29,384 nucleotides of DNA from an uncultured Lachnospiraceae bacterium. Lineage in GTDB: Bacteria > Bacillota > Clostridia > Lachnospirales > Lachnospiraceae. The notes beneath the pieces are model-generated. The model did not search any database. It had not been told where the DNA came from and was given only the letters and a program-made list of their open reading frames with translations. A program made the translations under genes and the position numbers. This document shows positions 9,101-17,295 of the stretch, one piece after another (position 1 is the first letter of the stretch; every line of letters starts with the position of its first letter). The stretch covers positions 1-29,384 of the forward strand of contig CAJUBR010000035.1 of the NCBI GenBank assembly GCA_910584695.1, written 5' to 3'.

Positions 9101-12100
9101 ACTGGTTACCCTTCCATCCTTGTCATAGCAGTAAGATGCACTTTCCCCTGCACCATTGGTGGTAGAAGCTACATTGCCCTCACTGTCATAGGTTACCCGC
9201 TGGTATTCCCCAATCGAATCCGTAAGACCCGTGAGCTTTCCATCCGTAGTATAACTATAAGTAGTTTCGTTCCCATTTGCATCTTCCACAGAAGAAATCC
9301 TGCCTCTGTTATCATACTCCATTTCCATAACCGTCTTATCTGCCATTTGAACAGAAGAAACAAGATTCTGATGGGTATAGATGCTCTTTACCTGCGTACC
9401 ATCAGCCGCTGTTACCTGTGTCACATTGCCTGATGTATCATAAGCATAACTAGTACTGTTTCCCTTTGCATCTTTGGTCGTCAGCAGGTTATTATATTCA
9501 TCATAGGTATTGGTGGTTTTGTTGCCACTGGCATCTACTGTCTGTAAAATGTTGCCGTTATCATCATAAATGTATACTGTGGTATTCCCTCTTCGGTCCT
9601 TTACCGCCTGAGTCCTGCCCTCCACATCATAATCATACTCGATCCGATTTCCATCCGCATCAATGGTGGCAACAAGCCTTCCTTCTTCATCATACTCATT
9701 TCTTGCCACTGCAATCCCTAATGGGTCCGTAATGGATACAAGGTTATGCTGCTTATCGTAGACAAAACTTACCCTACGGTCCGCAGCATCGGTTACTGAC
9801 ACCAGATCCCCTGCATCATCATAGGCATAAGAAATCACATTCCCTGCCGGATCTTCTGCCTTTATAATACGATCCTCCTGATCTCTTGTAAAGGTAACGC
9901 TCCTTCCGTTTTCCGCATGGTATCCGTTCTGGTCCACCGTAATGACATTGCCACTGGCATCTGCTATTTTGTAAACACCTGTCTCCTTCCTGATATAGAT
10001 TTCATTTCCCTCTTCCGTGGTCAGCTTATAGGAAACCGTGTCATACATGTTCTCATCCTCAAAAAACAGTTCCCCACCAGAAACCATGGCAGTGGCATCC
10101 CCGATAATCTCTAGTTTTACTTTTTGATTTGTCACACAGCGGTAGCCCAGGGTCACCGAAGAGATTGGCACCAGTGCCTGTCTCTCTGGTGTAAATGTCA
10201 GTTCAAAACGATCACTGGTGCCATCCCCGTAAGTTACCATCACATCATGGCTTACCGTCTCTGTCATCTGGTAGACCGTAGACAGCAGGGAACCACTTTT
10301 AACCATCCGATAACCGTCCGCAAGGGAATGGCTCTCGGAAAGTTCCATCCCTTGCATCCCAAGGCTCCATCCATAACCAAAATCGCCTTTCTTCTTGTTA
10401 CGGCTGTCATACATGCGGCTGGCAGATACCGTGGTGCCTCCCATCTTTGCTGTGATATCTGTAAACCCGATCTGCATGGTTCCAACCTTAAGATTTCCTT
10501 CCACCGTTATTGGGGTCTTAATTACGCTGACATTTCCACCCTTATCCTTTACAGTGATCTTTATGGTATAGTTTCCGTTGCAAAGCAGGGTAGTGTCCAG
10601 TTTTCCCAGTACACCGTCCTTCTTTTCTTCCTTCCCTTTTGCAAGCAGTATAAAATCACTGGTGCCCTCCGGTGCATATTCTACCGTATAATCCTCCAAT
10701 CCCTTGTCATCCGTGATAGAACCGGTGATCTCCGTTATATCCGTAAGAATGGCTCCCGACTCCGGTGATGTGATCCGGATCTGCGGGGCAGTCTTATCCG
10801 TTGTATCATACACCATGCATACCGCTTCTGCATGGTACACTTCTCCTTTCCCGTCTTTGGCCTCTGCCACAAAGGTATAAGCTCCAGCTTCTTCTGGTAC
10901 AAAGATACCCTGGTTATTTTCCATCAGTATGGTCATTTCCCCTGTCATAACCGTCAAAGTGGATGGGTCAATATTGTCCGGCATCGCCACCTGTACTGTA
11001 ACAGTATCCCCGATCCCTGCACTGCTCCTGTCAAGCCGGAGCCCGAATTCATCCGGATTTTCTCCTTCCTGTCCTCCACTTTCTTCTACACGGAATGTAT
11101 ACTGCCCGGAGGCTTCGTTGCCTGCCAGATCCGATGCCGTTACTTCAATCGTATGCTCCCCGCTTAACAGAATTCCTGTTTCAATCTCTTGATTCCATCC
11201 ATAATATAGCTTTATTCCATCACAAAATACGGATACCTGATGTATGGGAGCCGTGTCCGTGATTTCCAGACGGAATCTTCCTCTCTCTCCCGACACATAG
11301 GATTCCTTCTCCGGTGTAATAGTGATAACTGGCGGGGTATCATCCACGATGACCTCCTTCTGCTTTTGTATTTTTCCCCCTCCCTCTATGACGGCAAGGA
11401 TATCAAATACACTCTTTCCCTCCTGTCCTGGAAGGACTGCCTCAAATGTTCCATCTTCTGAAACACCAATCTCTTCTCTATCCTGCACTACCCTGACTGA
11501 CTGGAGTCTCCTGCTGGATGCCAAATGGATGCTGCCATGGATCTGCTCTCCTACCTTTCCGTAGTCCGGAAGCTCCAACACCAGGTTCACACGACCTTCT
11601 TCTTCCAGAGATTCCATGTCTTCTATCTCCGGAGCTTTTTTTACCACAATTTTCTTCTTTGCATAGCATTCTTCCTTCCCATACCGAATCATTCCCTGCA
11701 AAAAATAGATTCCTGCCTTCCGGATGGTAAGTTCTGCAAGATATGGTTTTACCTTTCTTATTTCATAATCCTCTGCCTCACCTTTTTCGGATACCAGAGT
11801 CCACTCTACATCGGACGGAATGATTTCCAGTCCTCCTGCCACCTTAAAATATTCTGTGATACAGCTCCCTTCTGTCATCACTTCCTGTCCCAGAAGTTCT
11901 GCTTCTGGAACGGTTTCGGTAATCTCCACCGGATTGGATACCTGTGCACTTTCCAAAACCACCTTCTCTAACACCGGGCTTCTGTAATCCTGCCCTGCCT
12001 GAAGGATCATTTCAAGCTCTGCATATCTTCCCCGTATGCCCTGCAGTTCCTGTCCATTTTCTACATCTGTTTCCGTTATTTCTCCTGCTGCATCATATGC

Positions 12101-13612
12101 CTTTATATGTGCCGTAACACGGGAATCCCCTGCCTGAACTGCCTCCCAGCAGAGTTTTCCCCAGTTGGTTCCCTCCTGTCTGCTGTCAAAGGTAACGTTC
12201 CATATCCCCGACCACGGAGAATCCGGGACCGGTAGCCAGAAATCTCCCATCTCAATCCGGTGTCCCTTTCCCTGTCGGTCATAATACAGATAATAGCTGT
12301 CCTTTATAACGGAACGATATCCTTCCCCTTCCGGCACTGTAATATCCATATCCAGTACAGCCGTTTCCCCTGGCATCATGGCATCCAGAAAATGCACCAT
12401 AACCGTGCTTCCATCCTCCTGCCTCTGACATTCCCATTGATCTGTTTCTTCCACGCTTCCATTGACTTCCACCACCAGCTCGATATTCCGGCCTGCCGGC
12501 AGGAGGGGATTTTCCACCATCTCCCATTCGCAGAAAAATGGACTGATGATTTCATCATATCCATCGTCCCACTCCCCGTTTGCATACATATATGCATGAT
12601 CCTGTCCTCTTCCATAAGCATCATTCGGCTCCCCGCTTCTCCACTTTGTGTAACGGTCTGGTTCTCCCGTAACCCATTTCCAGTCGCCCTCTGTCCCTTC
12701 ATCGGAAAAGCCAAGGGCTGTATATCCAGAACCATTTTCACCTGCCATCTCTTTTAACAGAGTATTTTCCTTTTCAGAACCTACCGTTGCAAGATGTCCC
12801 CCGCATTCTTCACAGAATGCCTCTGCATCCTTCCAGTACATCGGTGTATGAATAAAAGCATAAAGGTTTCCTTCATAATAGCGGAAATAGGCATCCGTGT
12901 CTCCCACTTCCGGCTTCCTTTCTGCTTTCCCTTCCAGTGTAATGTTATAATGTACGGTATGGTTTCCAGTCCGATCCGGCTCCATGGTTTCCACAGCTGC
13001 GATACCCTCTGCTGCTTCCTGATTATAAGTTTTTACAACTGGCTGTTCCAAGTATTCCGGATTTCCCAGTACCAGACTGCCATTCTGTCCGGAGATCCCC
13101 TGCATGCTTCCTTGAGCAAAATCGGAATCCGTATCATATATTTTTATGATCTCTGCTTCTGTTTCTTCTATACCGTCCCAGTAACCATATTCATGCCCCT
13201 GTGCATGATAGGTATTATGGCCATCCCTGCCGCCTGCACTCCATGAATTCCACTGCGTGTTTCCAGACGGATCCAGACGGTTGAATGTGACATTATACGT
13301 GCTTTCTGGCACACGGACACTCCATGTCGTGTCATTTACCCTGGTCATGACATAATGGTCATGTCCATCGGTATTATCCACCAGCTCAATCAAGGCATTG
13401 TCATTCCCGATCCAATGCTCTGCCGTGTCATCTGCCAGATACAAAGTGGTATAGGCAGGTGCTGCATGAACATCTGGTGCAAAATTCTCGATTCCCAGAC
13501 TGGTCATGGACACCGCAATAATCAATAGAACCGCTAGCATCTTTTTCATCCTTTTTCCGTACTTCTTTTTTAAAAATACAGATTTTACATTTAACATCTG
13601 TGTTTTCATCAT
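6155..13612 (-). CDS. Secreted YD/Rhs polymorphic toxin with C-type lectin domain
   Basis: This is 2,485 residues from the ATG at 13612, chosen because AAAGGAG lies six bases upstream; the frame stays open to 13699 but has no comparable site there. A long basic leader with a hydrophobic core, KKMLAVLLIIAVSMTSLG, and a likely cut after PDVHA indicate Sec export. Residues about 52-145 form a small beta domain possibly of carbohydrate-binding type. Residues about 236-364 form a C-type lectin-like domain with WKDAEAFCEECGG, SGEPNDAYG, GEWDDG and FFCEWEM, including the EPN motif linked to sugar binding in this fold. Ig-like beta domains follow to about residue 1050. Dense YD repeats span about 1218-2160, then the Rhs core (TGEQYNSNTGLYYLRARYMN, YDPVSLHKYLYANANPV), a hydrophobic tip (about 2283-2370) and a type-33-like toxin tail with KDAHDLKKDY, KYDTKTGEIYLES and IPTGLKNK. 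No LPXTG anchor is seen. The layout is WapA-like, and the DUF4279 gene downstream is the immunity partner. Confidence 0.9.
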   Translation of the reverse strand: MMKTQMLNVKSVFLKKKYGKRMKKMLAVLLIIAVSMTSLGIENFAPDVHAAPAYTTLYLADDTAEHWIGNDNALIELVDNTDGHDHYVMTRVNDTTWSVRVPESTYNVTFNRLDPSGNTQWNSWSAGGRDGHNTYHAQGHEYGYWDGIEETEAEIIKIYDTDSDFAQGSMQGISGQNGSLVLGNPEYLEQPVVKTYNQEAAEGIAAVETMEPDRTGNHTVHYNITLEGKAERKPEVGDTDAYFRYYEGNLYAFIHTPMYWKDAEAFCEECGGHLATVGSEKENTLLKEMAGENGSGYTALGFSDEGTEGDWKWVTGEPDRYTKWRSGEPNDAYGRGQDHAYMYANGEWDDGYDEIISPFFCEWEMVENPLLPAGRNIELVVEVNGSVEETDQWECQRQEDGSTVMVHFLDAMMPGETAVLDMDITVPEGEGYRSVIKDSYYLYYDRQGKGHRIEMGDFWLPVPDSPWSGIWNVTFDSRQEGTNWGKLCWEAVQAGDSRVTAHIKAYDAAGEITETDVENGQELQGIRGRYAELEMILQAGQDYRSPVLEKVVLESAQVSNPVEITETVPEAELLGQEVMTEGSCITEYFKVAGGLEIIPSDVEWTLVSEKGEAEDYEIRKVKPYLAELTIRKAGIYFLQGMIRYGKEECYAKKKIVVKKAPEIEDMESLEEEGRVNLVLELPDYGKVGEQIHGSIHLASSRRLQSVRVVQDREEIGVSEDGTFEAVLPGQEGKSVFDILAVIEGGGKIQKQKEVIVDDTPPVITITPEKESYVSGERGRFRLEITDTAPIHQVSVFCDGIKLYYGWNQEIETGILLSGEHTIEVTASDLAGNEASGQYTFRVEESGGQEGENPDEFGLRLDRSSAGIGDTVTVQVAMPDNIDPSTLTVMTGEMTILMENNQGIFVPEEAGAYTFVAEAKDGKGEVYHAEAVCMVYDTTDKTAPQIRITSPESGAILTDITEITGSITDDKGLEDYTVEYAPEGTSDFILLAKGKEEKKDGVLGKLDTTLLCNGNYTIKITVKDKGGNVSVIKTPITVEGNLKVGTMQIGFTDITAKMGGTTVSASRMYDSRNKKKGDFGYGWSLGMQGMELSESHSLADGYRMVKSGSLLSTVYQMTETVSHDVMVTYGDGTSDRFELTFTPERQALVPISSVTLGYRCVTNQKVKLEIIGDATAMVSGGELFFEDENMYDTVSYKLTTEEGNEIYIRKETGVYKIADASGNVITVDQNGYHAENGRSVTFTRDQEDRIIKAEDPAGNVISYAYDDAGDLVSVTDAADRRVSFVYDKQHNLVSITDPLGIAVARNEYDEEGRLVATIDADGNRIEYDYDVEGRTQAVKDRRGNTTVYIYDDNGNILQTVDASGNKTTNTYDEYNNLLTTKDAKGNSTSYAYDTSGNVTQVTAADGTQVKSIYTHQNLVSSVQMADKTVMEMEYDNRGRISSVEDANGNETTYSYTTDGKLTGLTDSIGEYQRVTYDSEGNVASTTNGAGESASYCYDKDGRVTSVTVSREENGAVRTFTSHYNYNAAGDITESVDNAGNVTQYEYDANGNQTASVDAKGRRITYEYDDLGNLTKTTYPDGTFETFTYDANGNNVTATDRSGLTVTMSYDKLDRMTGKNYADGTKESYAYDAVGNVAERISTSGAKTTYTYDRRNRNTAITDAYGNVTSFEYDESARLTKRVDAKGNETSYEYDGNGNITRTIYADGNSVTSEYDARNRVIRQEDQNGNETIYTYDGADRLTGVTDAYGNSYTYGYDGNGNLVTVTDAKDQVTRYTYDEMGRVKTVTNALGRSVEYIYDETGNVTQSRDYAGTVTKYTYDSMDRVVKKTVGDAVTEYTYSDTGLLMEVTGSSGTVSYQYDRYNRLTKQTDVNGITLTYAYDEAGRIESFDNGFGRTAYEYDLLDRVTKVIDRNGKATVYEYDESGNRSAVRYPNGSVVTYIYDACQRLKEECVTNGNGVQLSKYSYGIGKAGERTSVTEVNSGVETEITYQYDRLNRLVKETIKRDGNKLTNEYAYDEVSNRTEKKVTVKGDIAELADIGLDGVQVTEGTTTYTYNALNQLVSENSPEGSSVYTYDANGNLIKQTGSKTADYTYDKENRLLRAAIRQGSSVTTESYTYDYEGNRISRTVNGDDTTFYVNDTGAGLTMVVAETDRNGEETAYYTRGDELLSMERDGEACYYLYDGHGSVRILTNEAGRITDRYSYDAYGNLLGKEGDSKNEFLYTGEQYNSNTGLYYLRARYMNPSTGTFISMDSYPGSIYDPVSLHKYLYANANPVMYTDLSGYAASTNLTETIIAATITVMFVSAVAFHDQAMMNIFANLRRNLASSAMLPGCTVTVVDWKNVILGFPAHDFDTKWIVTVPAALLSWRLFEAIYATDKDVQNIPGVPVYEDEKEIINGIPAEEQSGAKVYQNNKDKPSNKPYKNNKEANKQAQKQGYKDAHDLKKDYVGKENVSKFDMKYDTKTGEIYLESKDGKIQIPTGLKNK
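6584..6832 (-). repeat. Rhs-tip direct repeat, copy 3 (within the full-length gene)
   Basis: Identical by eye to 1731-1979 and nearly identical to 5031-5279. It lies just before the toxin-tail coding part of the only full-length Rhs gene, so recombination through it would exchange the tail. Confidence 0.9.
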
Positions 13613-13823
13613 CTTTTTCTCCTTTGATGCATATCTTCTTTTATTGCGTTCATATTTCCTGCATATTTTATATATAACATGATGCATTTCATTTTTCAAT
13701 ATCCTTCTTTAATAAAATTCTTTATTTCATATATTATGATTTAAATGCATCTCTATTTCTAGAATAAACCGGAAATTTTATCCATTTGTTTCATACCACA
13801 CGCATTACAGAAGATGTGTATCA

Positions 13824-13852
13824 GAAATAGATTCAAAATATATAAATTTCAA
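13824..13852 (-). promoter_or_regulatory. Weak candidate promoter for the Rhs gene
   Basis: On the minus strand TTGAAA (13847-13852) and TATTTC (13824-13829) are separated by 17 bases. The -10 is a poor match and the leader would be about 200 bases long. In such AT-rich sequence a chance match is quite possible. Confidence 0.3.
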
Positions 13853-13884
13853 GAAAGAATGTATTTAAAAATCTACCTAACAGA

Positions 13885-13908
13885 AAAGCCGGACTACCGT
13901 CCGGCTTT
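13885..13908 (-). terminator. Rho-independent terminator after valS
   Basis: The ten-base inverted repeat AAAGCCGGAC / GTCCGGCTTT with a four-base loop is followed on the minus strand by TTTTCTG. It lies about 70 bases after the valS stop codon and separates valS from the Rhs gene. Confidence 0.85.
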
Positions 13909-13977
13909 GAAAAATTTTCTTCTTTCCTTCCTCCATCTAAAATCAGTAGAATTGACTTGACTCATTACCCGTTGGAA

Positions 13978-16620
13978 TCACTCAAACTGTGCCAGCCGTT
14001 CCTCAACGGTTTCCAACATCCCAGTATACTTTTCCAGCTTCGCTTTTTCTTCCTCAATCTTAGAAGCCGGTGCCTTGCCTACAAAGTTCGGATTATTTAA
14101 CATTCCGTTACAGCGTTTAATCTCACCCTCCAGCCGTTTCTTCTCCTTTTTAAGACGTTCCAGTTCTTTCTCAAGATCCACAAGCTCTGCAAACGGCATA
14201 TAGATTACTGCGTCCTGAATCACTGCCGATACTGCATCCTCTGCAATTCCTGTCTTATCTGACTGCACGATTACTTCTGATGCAAATCCAAGGGTTGCAA
14301 AGAAAACCTTCGCATCCTCAAAAATATTTTGAATCTCCTCTTTTTCCGAAACCACATAGACCGTTGCCTTTTTACTGTTTGGTACATTCATCTCTGCCCG
14401 CAGGTTCCGGATTCCACGAACTGCATCTTTAATGGTATCCACTGCCTTTTCATCTTCTGCAAAATCCCATTCTTCCTTAAATTCCGGCCATTCCGAAATC
14501 ATAATAGATTCCTCCGTATCCTGAAGATTCGTAAAAATCTCCTCCGTTACAAACGGCATATAAGGATGAAGCAGCTTTAACGCATTGCCTAAAACTGTTT
14601 TTAATGTCCACAAAGCGGCACCCTTTGTCTCATCTTCATCACTGTAAAGCCTTGGTTTTACCATTTCGATATACCAGTCACAGAATTCCTCCCAGATAAA
14701 ATCATATACCTTGGCTGCCGCGATACCAAGTTCAAACTTATCCAAATTCTCTGTCATGTCTTTTGCAAGGGTATTTACTTTAGATAAAATCCAGCGGTCT
14801 GCTAATGTCAGCTTACTGAGGTCTATATCCGTTACGTCTGCCTTTTCGATATTCATCATAATGAAACGGGAGGCATTCCAGACCTTATTTGCAAAATTGC
14901 GGCTGGCTTCTACCCTCTCCCAGTAAAAACGCATATCATTTCCCGGTGCATTTCCTGTAATCAGTGTAAATCTCAATGCATCTGCACCGTACTTTTCAAT
15001 AACCTCCAATGGGTCAATCCCATTTCCCAATGATTTTGACATTTTTCTTCCCTGGTCATCCCTTACCAGACCATGAAATAATACGGTGTGGAACGGCAGC
15101 GTTCCTGTCTGCTCCAAAGAAGAAAATACCATACGGATGACCCAGAAGAAAATGATATCGTATCCCGTTACCAGTACATCCGTCGGGAAGAAATAATCCA
15201 GCTCCTCTGTTTTTTCCGGCCAGCCTAAGGTTGAAAATGGCCATAGTGCAGAAGAAAACCATGTATCCAGAGTATCCGGATCCTGTTTCATGTTGGAAGA
15301 GCCACATTTCGGGCACGTACATACGGCTTCTTTAGATACCGTAATTTCATTGCAATCCTGACAATAATAAGCCGGAATCCGGTGTCCCCACCAAAGCTGA
15401 CGGGATACACACCAGTCACGGATGTTTTCCAGCCAGTTATAATAATTTTTATTCATACGCTCCGGAATCAGCTTTAAGTCACCTTTTTTGACTGCCTCTA
15501 ATGCAGGCTTTGCCATTTCCTCCATCTTTACAAACCACTGCGGCTTAATCAGAGGCTCCACCGTTGTCTTACAGCGGTCATGGGTACCTACATTATGGCT
15601 GTGAGGAACAACCTTAACCAGTAATCCTTCCGCCTCCAAATCTGCAACCATTGCCTTACGTGCCTCGTAACGGTCCATTCCCGCATATTTGCCGCCAATG
15701 GAATTAATCGTAGCATCATCATTCATAATATTGATCTCTTCCAGATTATGACGTTTGCCAACCTCAAAGTCATTCGGATCATGTGCCGGAGTAATCTTTA
15801 CACAGCCGGTTCCAAACTCTTTATCCACATACGGGTCCGCAATGACCGGAATCTCCCTGTCCGTAAGGGGCAGCTTTAACATCTTGCCGATGATGTCCTG
15901 ATATCTCTCATCTTCGGGATTGACCGCAACCGCAGTATCTCCTAACAGCGTTTCCGGACGGGTAGTCGCTATCTCTACAAATCTGCCCTCCTCCCCGACA
16001 ATCGGATAATTGATATGCCAGAAATTGCCGTCCTGATCCACATGCTCTACCTCAGCATCGGAAATGGTCGTCTGACAGACCGGACACCAATTTACAATAC
16101 GGGAACCTTTATAAATCCATCCCTTTTCATAGAGCTTGCAGAACACCTCATTTACAGCATCATTATTACCTTCATCCATGGTAAAACGCTCTCTATCCCA
16201 GTCCGCAGAAGAACCAAGCTTCTTTAATTGGTTAATGATACGTCCACCATATTCATCCTTCCACTCCCATGCCTTCTCTAGAAAACCCTCTCGTCCAAGG
16301 TCATCTTTATCAATCCCTTTTTCCTTCAATGATTCAATAATCTTAACCTCTGTCGCAATGGCTGCATGGTCGGTTCCCGGCTGCCACAACGCATTATATC
16401 CCTGCATTCTCTTGTAACGGATTAAAATATCCTGCATCGTGTTATCTAATGCATGTCCCATATGAAGCTGCCCGGTAATATTTGGCGGCGGCATTACAAT
16501 GGTAAACGGTTTCTTACTGCGGTCAACCTCCGCATGGAAATATTTTTTGTCCAGCCAGTTTTTGTAAATCCGGTCTTCAATCTCCGATGGATTGTAATTT
16601 TTTTCTAACTCTTTTGACAT
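13978..16620 (-). CDS. valS: Valyl-tRNA synthetase
   Basis: This class I aminoacyl-tRNA synthetase charges tRNA-Val with valine in the cytoplasm. It has 880 residues from the ATG at 16620, where AAAGGAGTAAAGATT gives the right spacing, and this is the usual length for Firmicute ValRS; the frame extends eight codons further upstream without such a site. Seen are the HIGH-type signature PPPNITGQLHMGHAL near residue 50, the editing-domain region, CVSRQLWWGHRIPAYYCQDC followed by a second Cys pair (CPKCG) forming a likely zinc site, the KMSKS motif in GRKMSKSLGN, and a C-terminal coiled coil rich in Lys and Glu (ELVDLEKELERLKKEKKRLE) that contacts tRNA. Expression is controlled by the T-box leader directly upstream. 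It is intact, with no anomalies. Confidence 0.98.
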   Translation of the reverse strand: MSKELEKNYNPSEIEDRIYKNWLDKKYFHAEVDRSKKPFTIVMPPPNITGQLHMGHALDNTMQDILIRYKRMQGYNALWQPGTDHAAIATEVKIIESLKEKGIDKDDLGREGFLEKAWEWKDEYGGRIINQLKKLGSSADWDRERFTMDEGNNDAVNEVFCKLYEKGWIYKGSRIVNWCPVCQTTISDAEVEHVDQDGNFWHINYPIVGEEGRFVEIATTRPETLLGDTAVAVNPEDERYQDIIGKMLKLPLTDREIPVIADPYVDKEFGTGCVKITPAHDPNDFEVGKRHNLEEINIMNDDATINSIGGKYAGMDRYEARKAMVADLEAEGLLVKVVPHSHNVGTHDRCKTTVEPLIKPQWFVKMEEMAKPALEAVKKGDLKLIPERMNKNYYNWLENIRDWCVSRQLWWGHRIPAYYCQDCNEITVSKEAVCTCPKCGSSNMKQDPDTLDTWFSSALWPFSTLGWPEKTEELDYFFPTDVLVTGYDIIFFWVIRMVFSSLEQTGTLPFHTVLFHGLVRDDQGRKMSKSLGNGIDPLEVIEKYGADALRFTLITGNAPGNDMRFYWERVEASRNFANKVWNASRFIMMNIEKADVTDIDLSKLTLADRWILSKVNTLAKDMTENLDKFELGIAAAKVYDFIWEEFCDWYIEMVKPRLYSDEDETKGAALWTLKTVLGNALKLLHPYMPFVTEEIFTNLQDTEESIMISEWPEFKEEWDFAEDEKAVDTIKDAVRGIRNLRAEMNVPNSKKATVYVVSEKEEIQNIFEDAKVFFATLGFASEVIVQSDKTGIAEDAVSAVIQDAVIYMPFAELVDLEKELERLKKEKKRLEGEIKRCNGMLNNPNFVGKAPASKIEEEKAKLEKYTGMLETVEERLAQFE

Positions 16621-16671
16621 AATCTTTACTCCTTTTGCAAACACTTATATTTTTTAAGTTACGCTAAGGGC

Positions 16672-16923
16672 GATAATAAAAAGAACGCCCTTACATCGAT
16701 ATCGAATCGATATAAGGGCGAATTATCGCGGTACCACCTTAATTTTCTCTCTTCCTATCCTATAACGGGGACGATGCCGTCATGACCTATAGTATTAAAG
16801 TTTCAGTCATGCAGTTCAAAAGCTACCTTCAAAGTCTTCTTCTTGGAATAATCTCTCAGCCGGTGAATCATTCTCTCTGGCAAGGAATAACTTCTACTCC
16901 TCTTTCTCACAACCTTTCAAACT
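16672..16923 (-). promoter_or_regulatory. T-box riboswitch leader of valS
   Basis: The minus strand carries the T-box core AAGGTGGTACCGCG at 16727-16740, which pairs with the acceptor end of uncharged tRNA. It is preceded by a Stem-I region with AGAGAGAATG and a probable stem III (CTATAGG... / ...CGTTATAG, about 16760-16792) and followed by a terminator hairpin. A GTA triplet (valine) in GAAGGTAGC at about 16822-16830 is the best candidate specifier, although the same bases can be read as GGT. Uncharged tRNA-Val should favour antitermination and valS expression. Confidence 0.93.
16675..16720 (-). terminator. T-box intrinsic terminator
   Basis: Two arms, CGCCCTTATATCGAT and ATCGATGTAAGGGCG, form a long hairpin (16686-16720) followed by TTCTTTTTATT on the minus strand. 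It competes with the antiterminator formed by the T-box core. Confidence 0.93.
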
Positions 16924-16929
16924 AGATTA

Positions 16930-16958
16930 AATATAGAATACACAGTGCAAAAAGTCAA
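16930..16958 (-). promoter_or_regulatory. Sigma-A promoter of valS
   Basis: TTGACT (16953-16958) and TATATT (16930-16935) are separated by exactly 17 bases, close to consensus, and lie just upstream of the T-box leader. Confidence 0.9.
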
Positions 16959-17019
16959 GGGGCAAATAACGTTTAATTCTGATTTTTATTACTTCTCTTT
17001 ACGATACAATCATTGGGCT

Positions 17020-17232
17020 TCATCCCACTATCCCCAACAGAATACAGATTACCCCGATTACCACAAGAAAAACACCCGCTCCTCCAACCAGTTTTCCCAT
17101 ACTCTGTAACAATTGCAAAAAATCGTCGTCTTCCCCACTTTGGTAATTCGGCGGCACATTTCCTGATATTTTTTTTGATACCAGAAACAGTATGATTCCC
17201 GTTACTAAAATAATAATACCTAATATTTGCAT
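17020..17232 (-). CDS. Small two-TM membrane protein
   Basis: This 70-residue protein starts at an ATG with GGGGAAGAAA upstream. Two hydrophobic segments, ILGIIILVTGIILFLV (about 3-18) and GVFLVVIGVICILLGIVG (about 53-70), flank a polar loop with GEDDDFLQLLQSMGK. I do not recognise a family. It begins 63 bases after the DUF58 gene on the same strand, with no terminator seen between, so it may be the last gene of the MoxR operon. The promoter for valS lies downstream of it. Confidence 0.7.
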   Translation of the reverse strand: MQILGIIILVTGIILFLVSKKISGNVPPNYQSGEDDDFLQLLQSMGKLVGGAGVFLVVIGVICILLGIVG

Positions 17233-17295
17233 TTTCTTCCCCGTTTACCTAAACTTCAATATATTTCTTTCAATTCCTAAAATGTGCACACTTTT

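Larger units (their letters stand above)
13613..13977 (-). other. Intergenic region between valS and the Rhs gene
   Basis: This is an AT-rich gap of 365 bases. It contains the valS terminator at its right side and probably the Rhs promoter. Apart from the upstream extension of the Rhs frame to 13699, I see no coding region, repeat or strong hairpin in it. Confidence 0.6.

Noticed and set aside
8987..9433. Long open frames on the plus strand opposite the Rhs gene (also near 10124-10768 and 12260-12757)
   Set aside because: They lack ribosome sites and family features and mirror the repetitive composition of the Rhs gene on the other strand.
6900..9960. Regularly spaced similar units of about 60-65 bases
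   Set aside because: These are codons of YD repeats in a continuous reading frame, not a CRISPR array. Units vary in sequence and spacers are absent.
13613..13699. N-terminal extension of the Rhs protein to a TTG at 13699
   Set aside because: The ribosome site AAAGGAG six bases before the ATG at 13612 is far better, and the extension would add a long basic stretch before the signal peptide.
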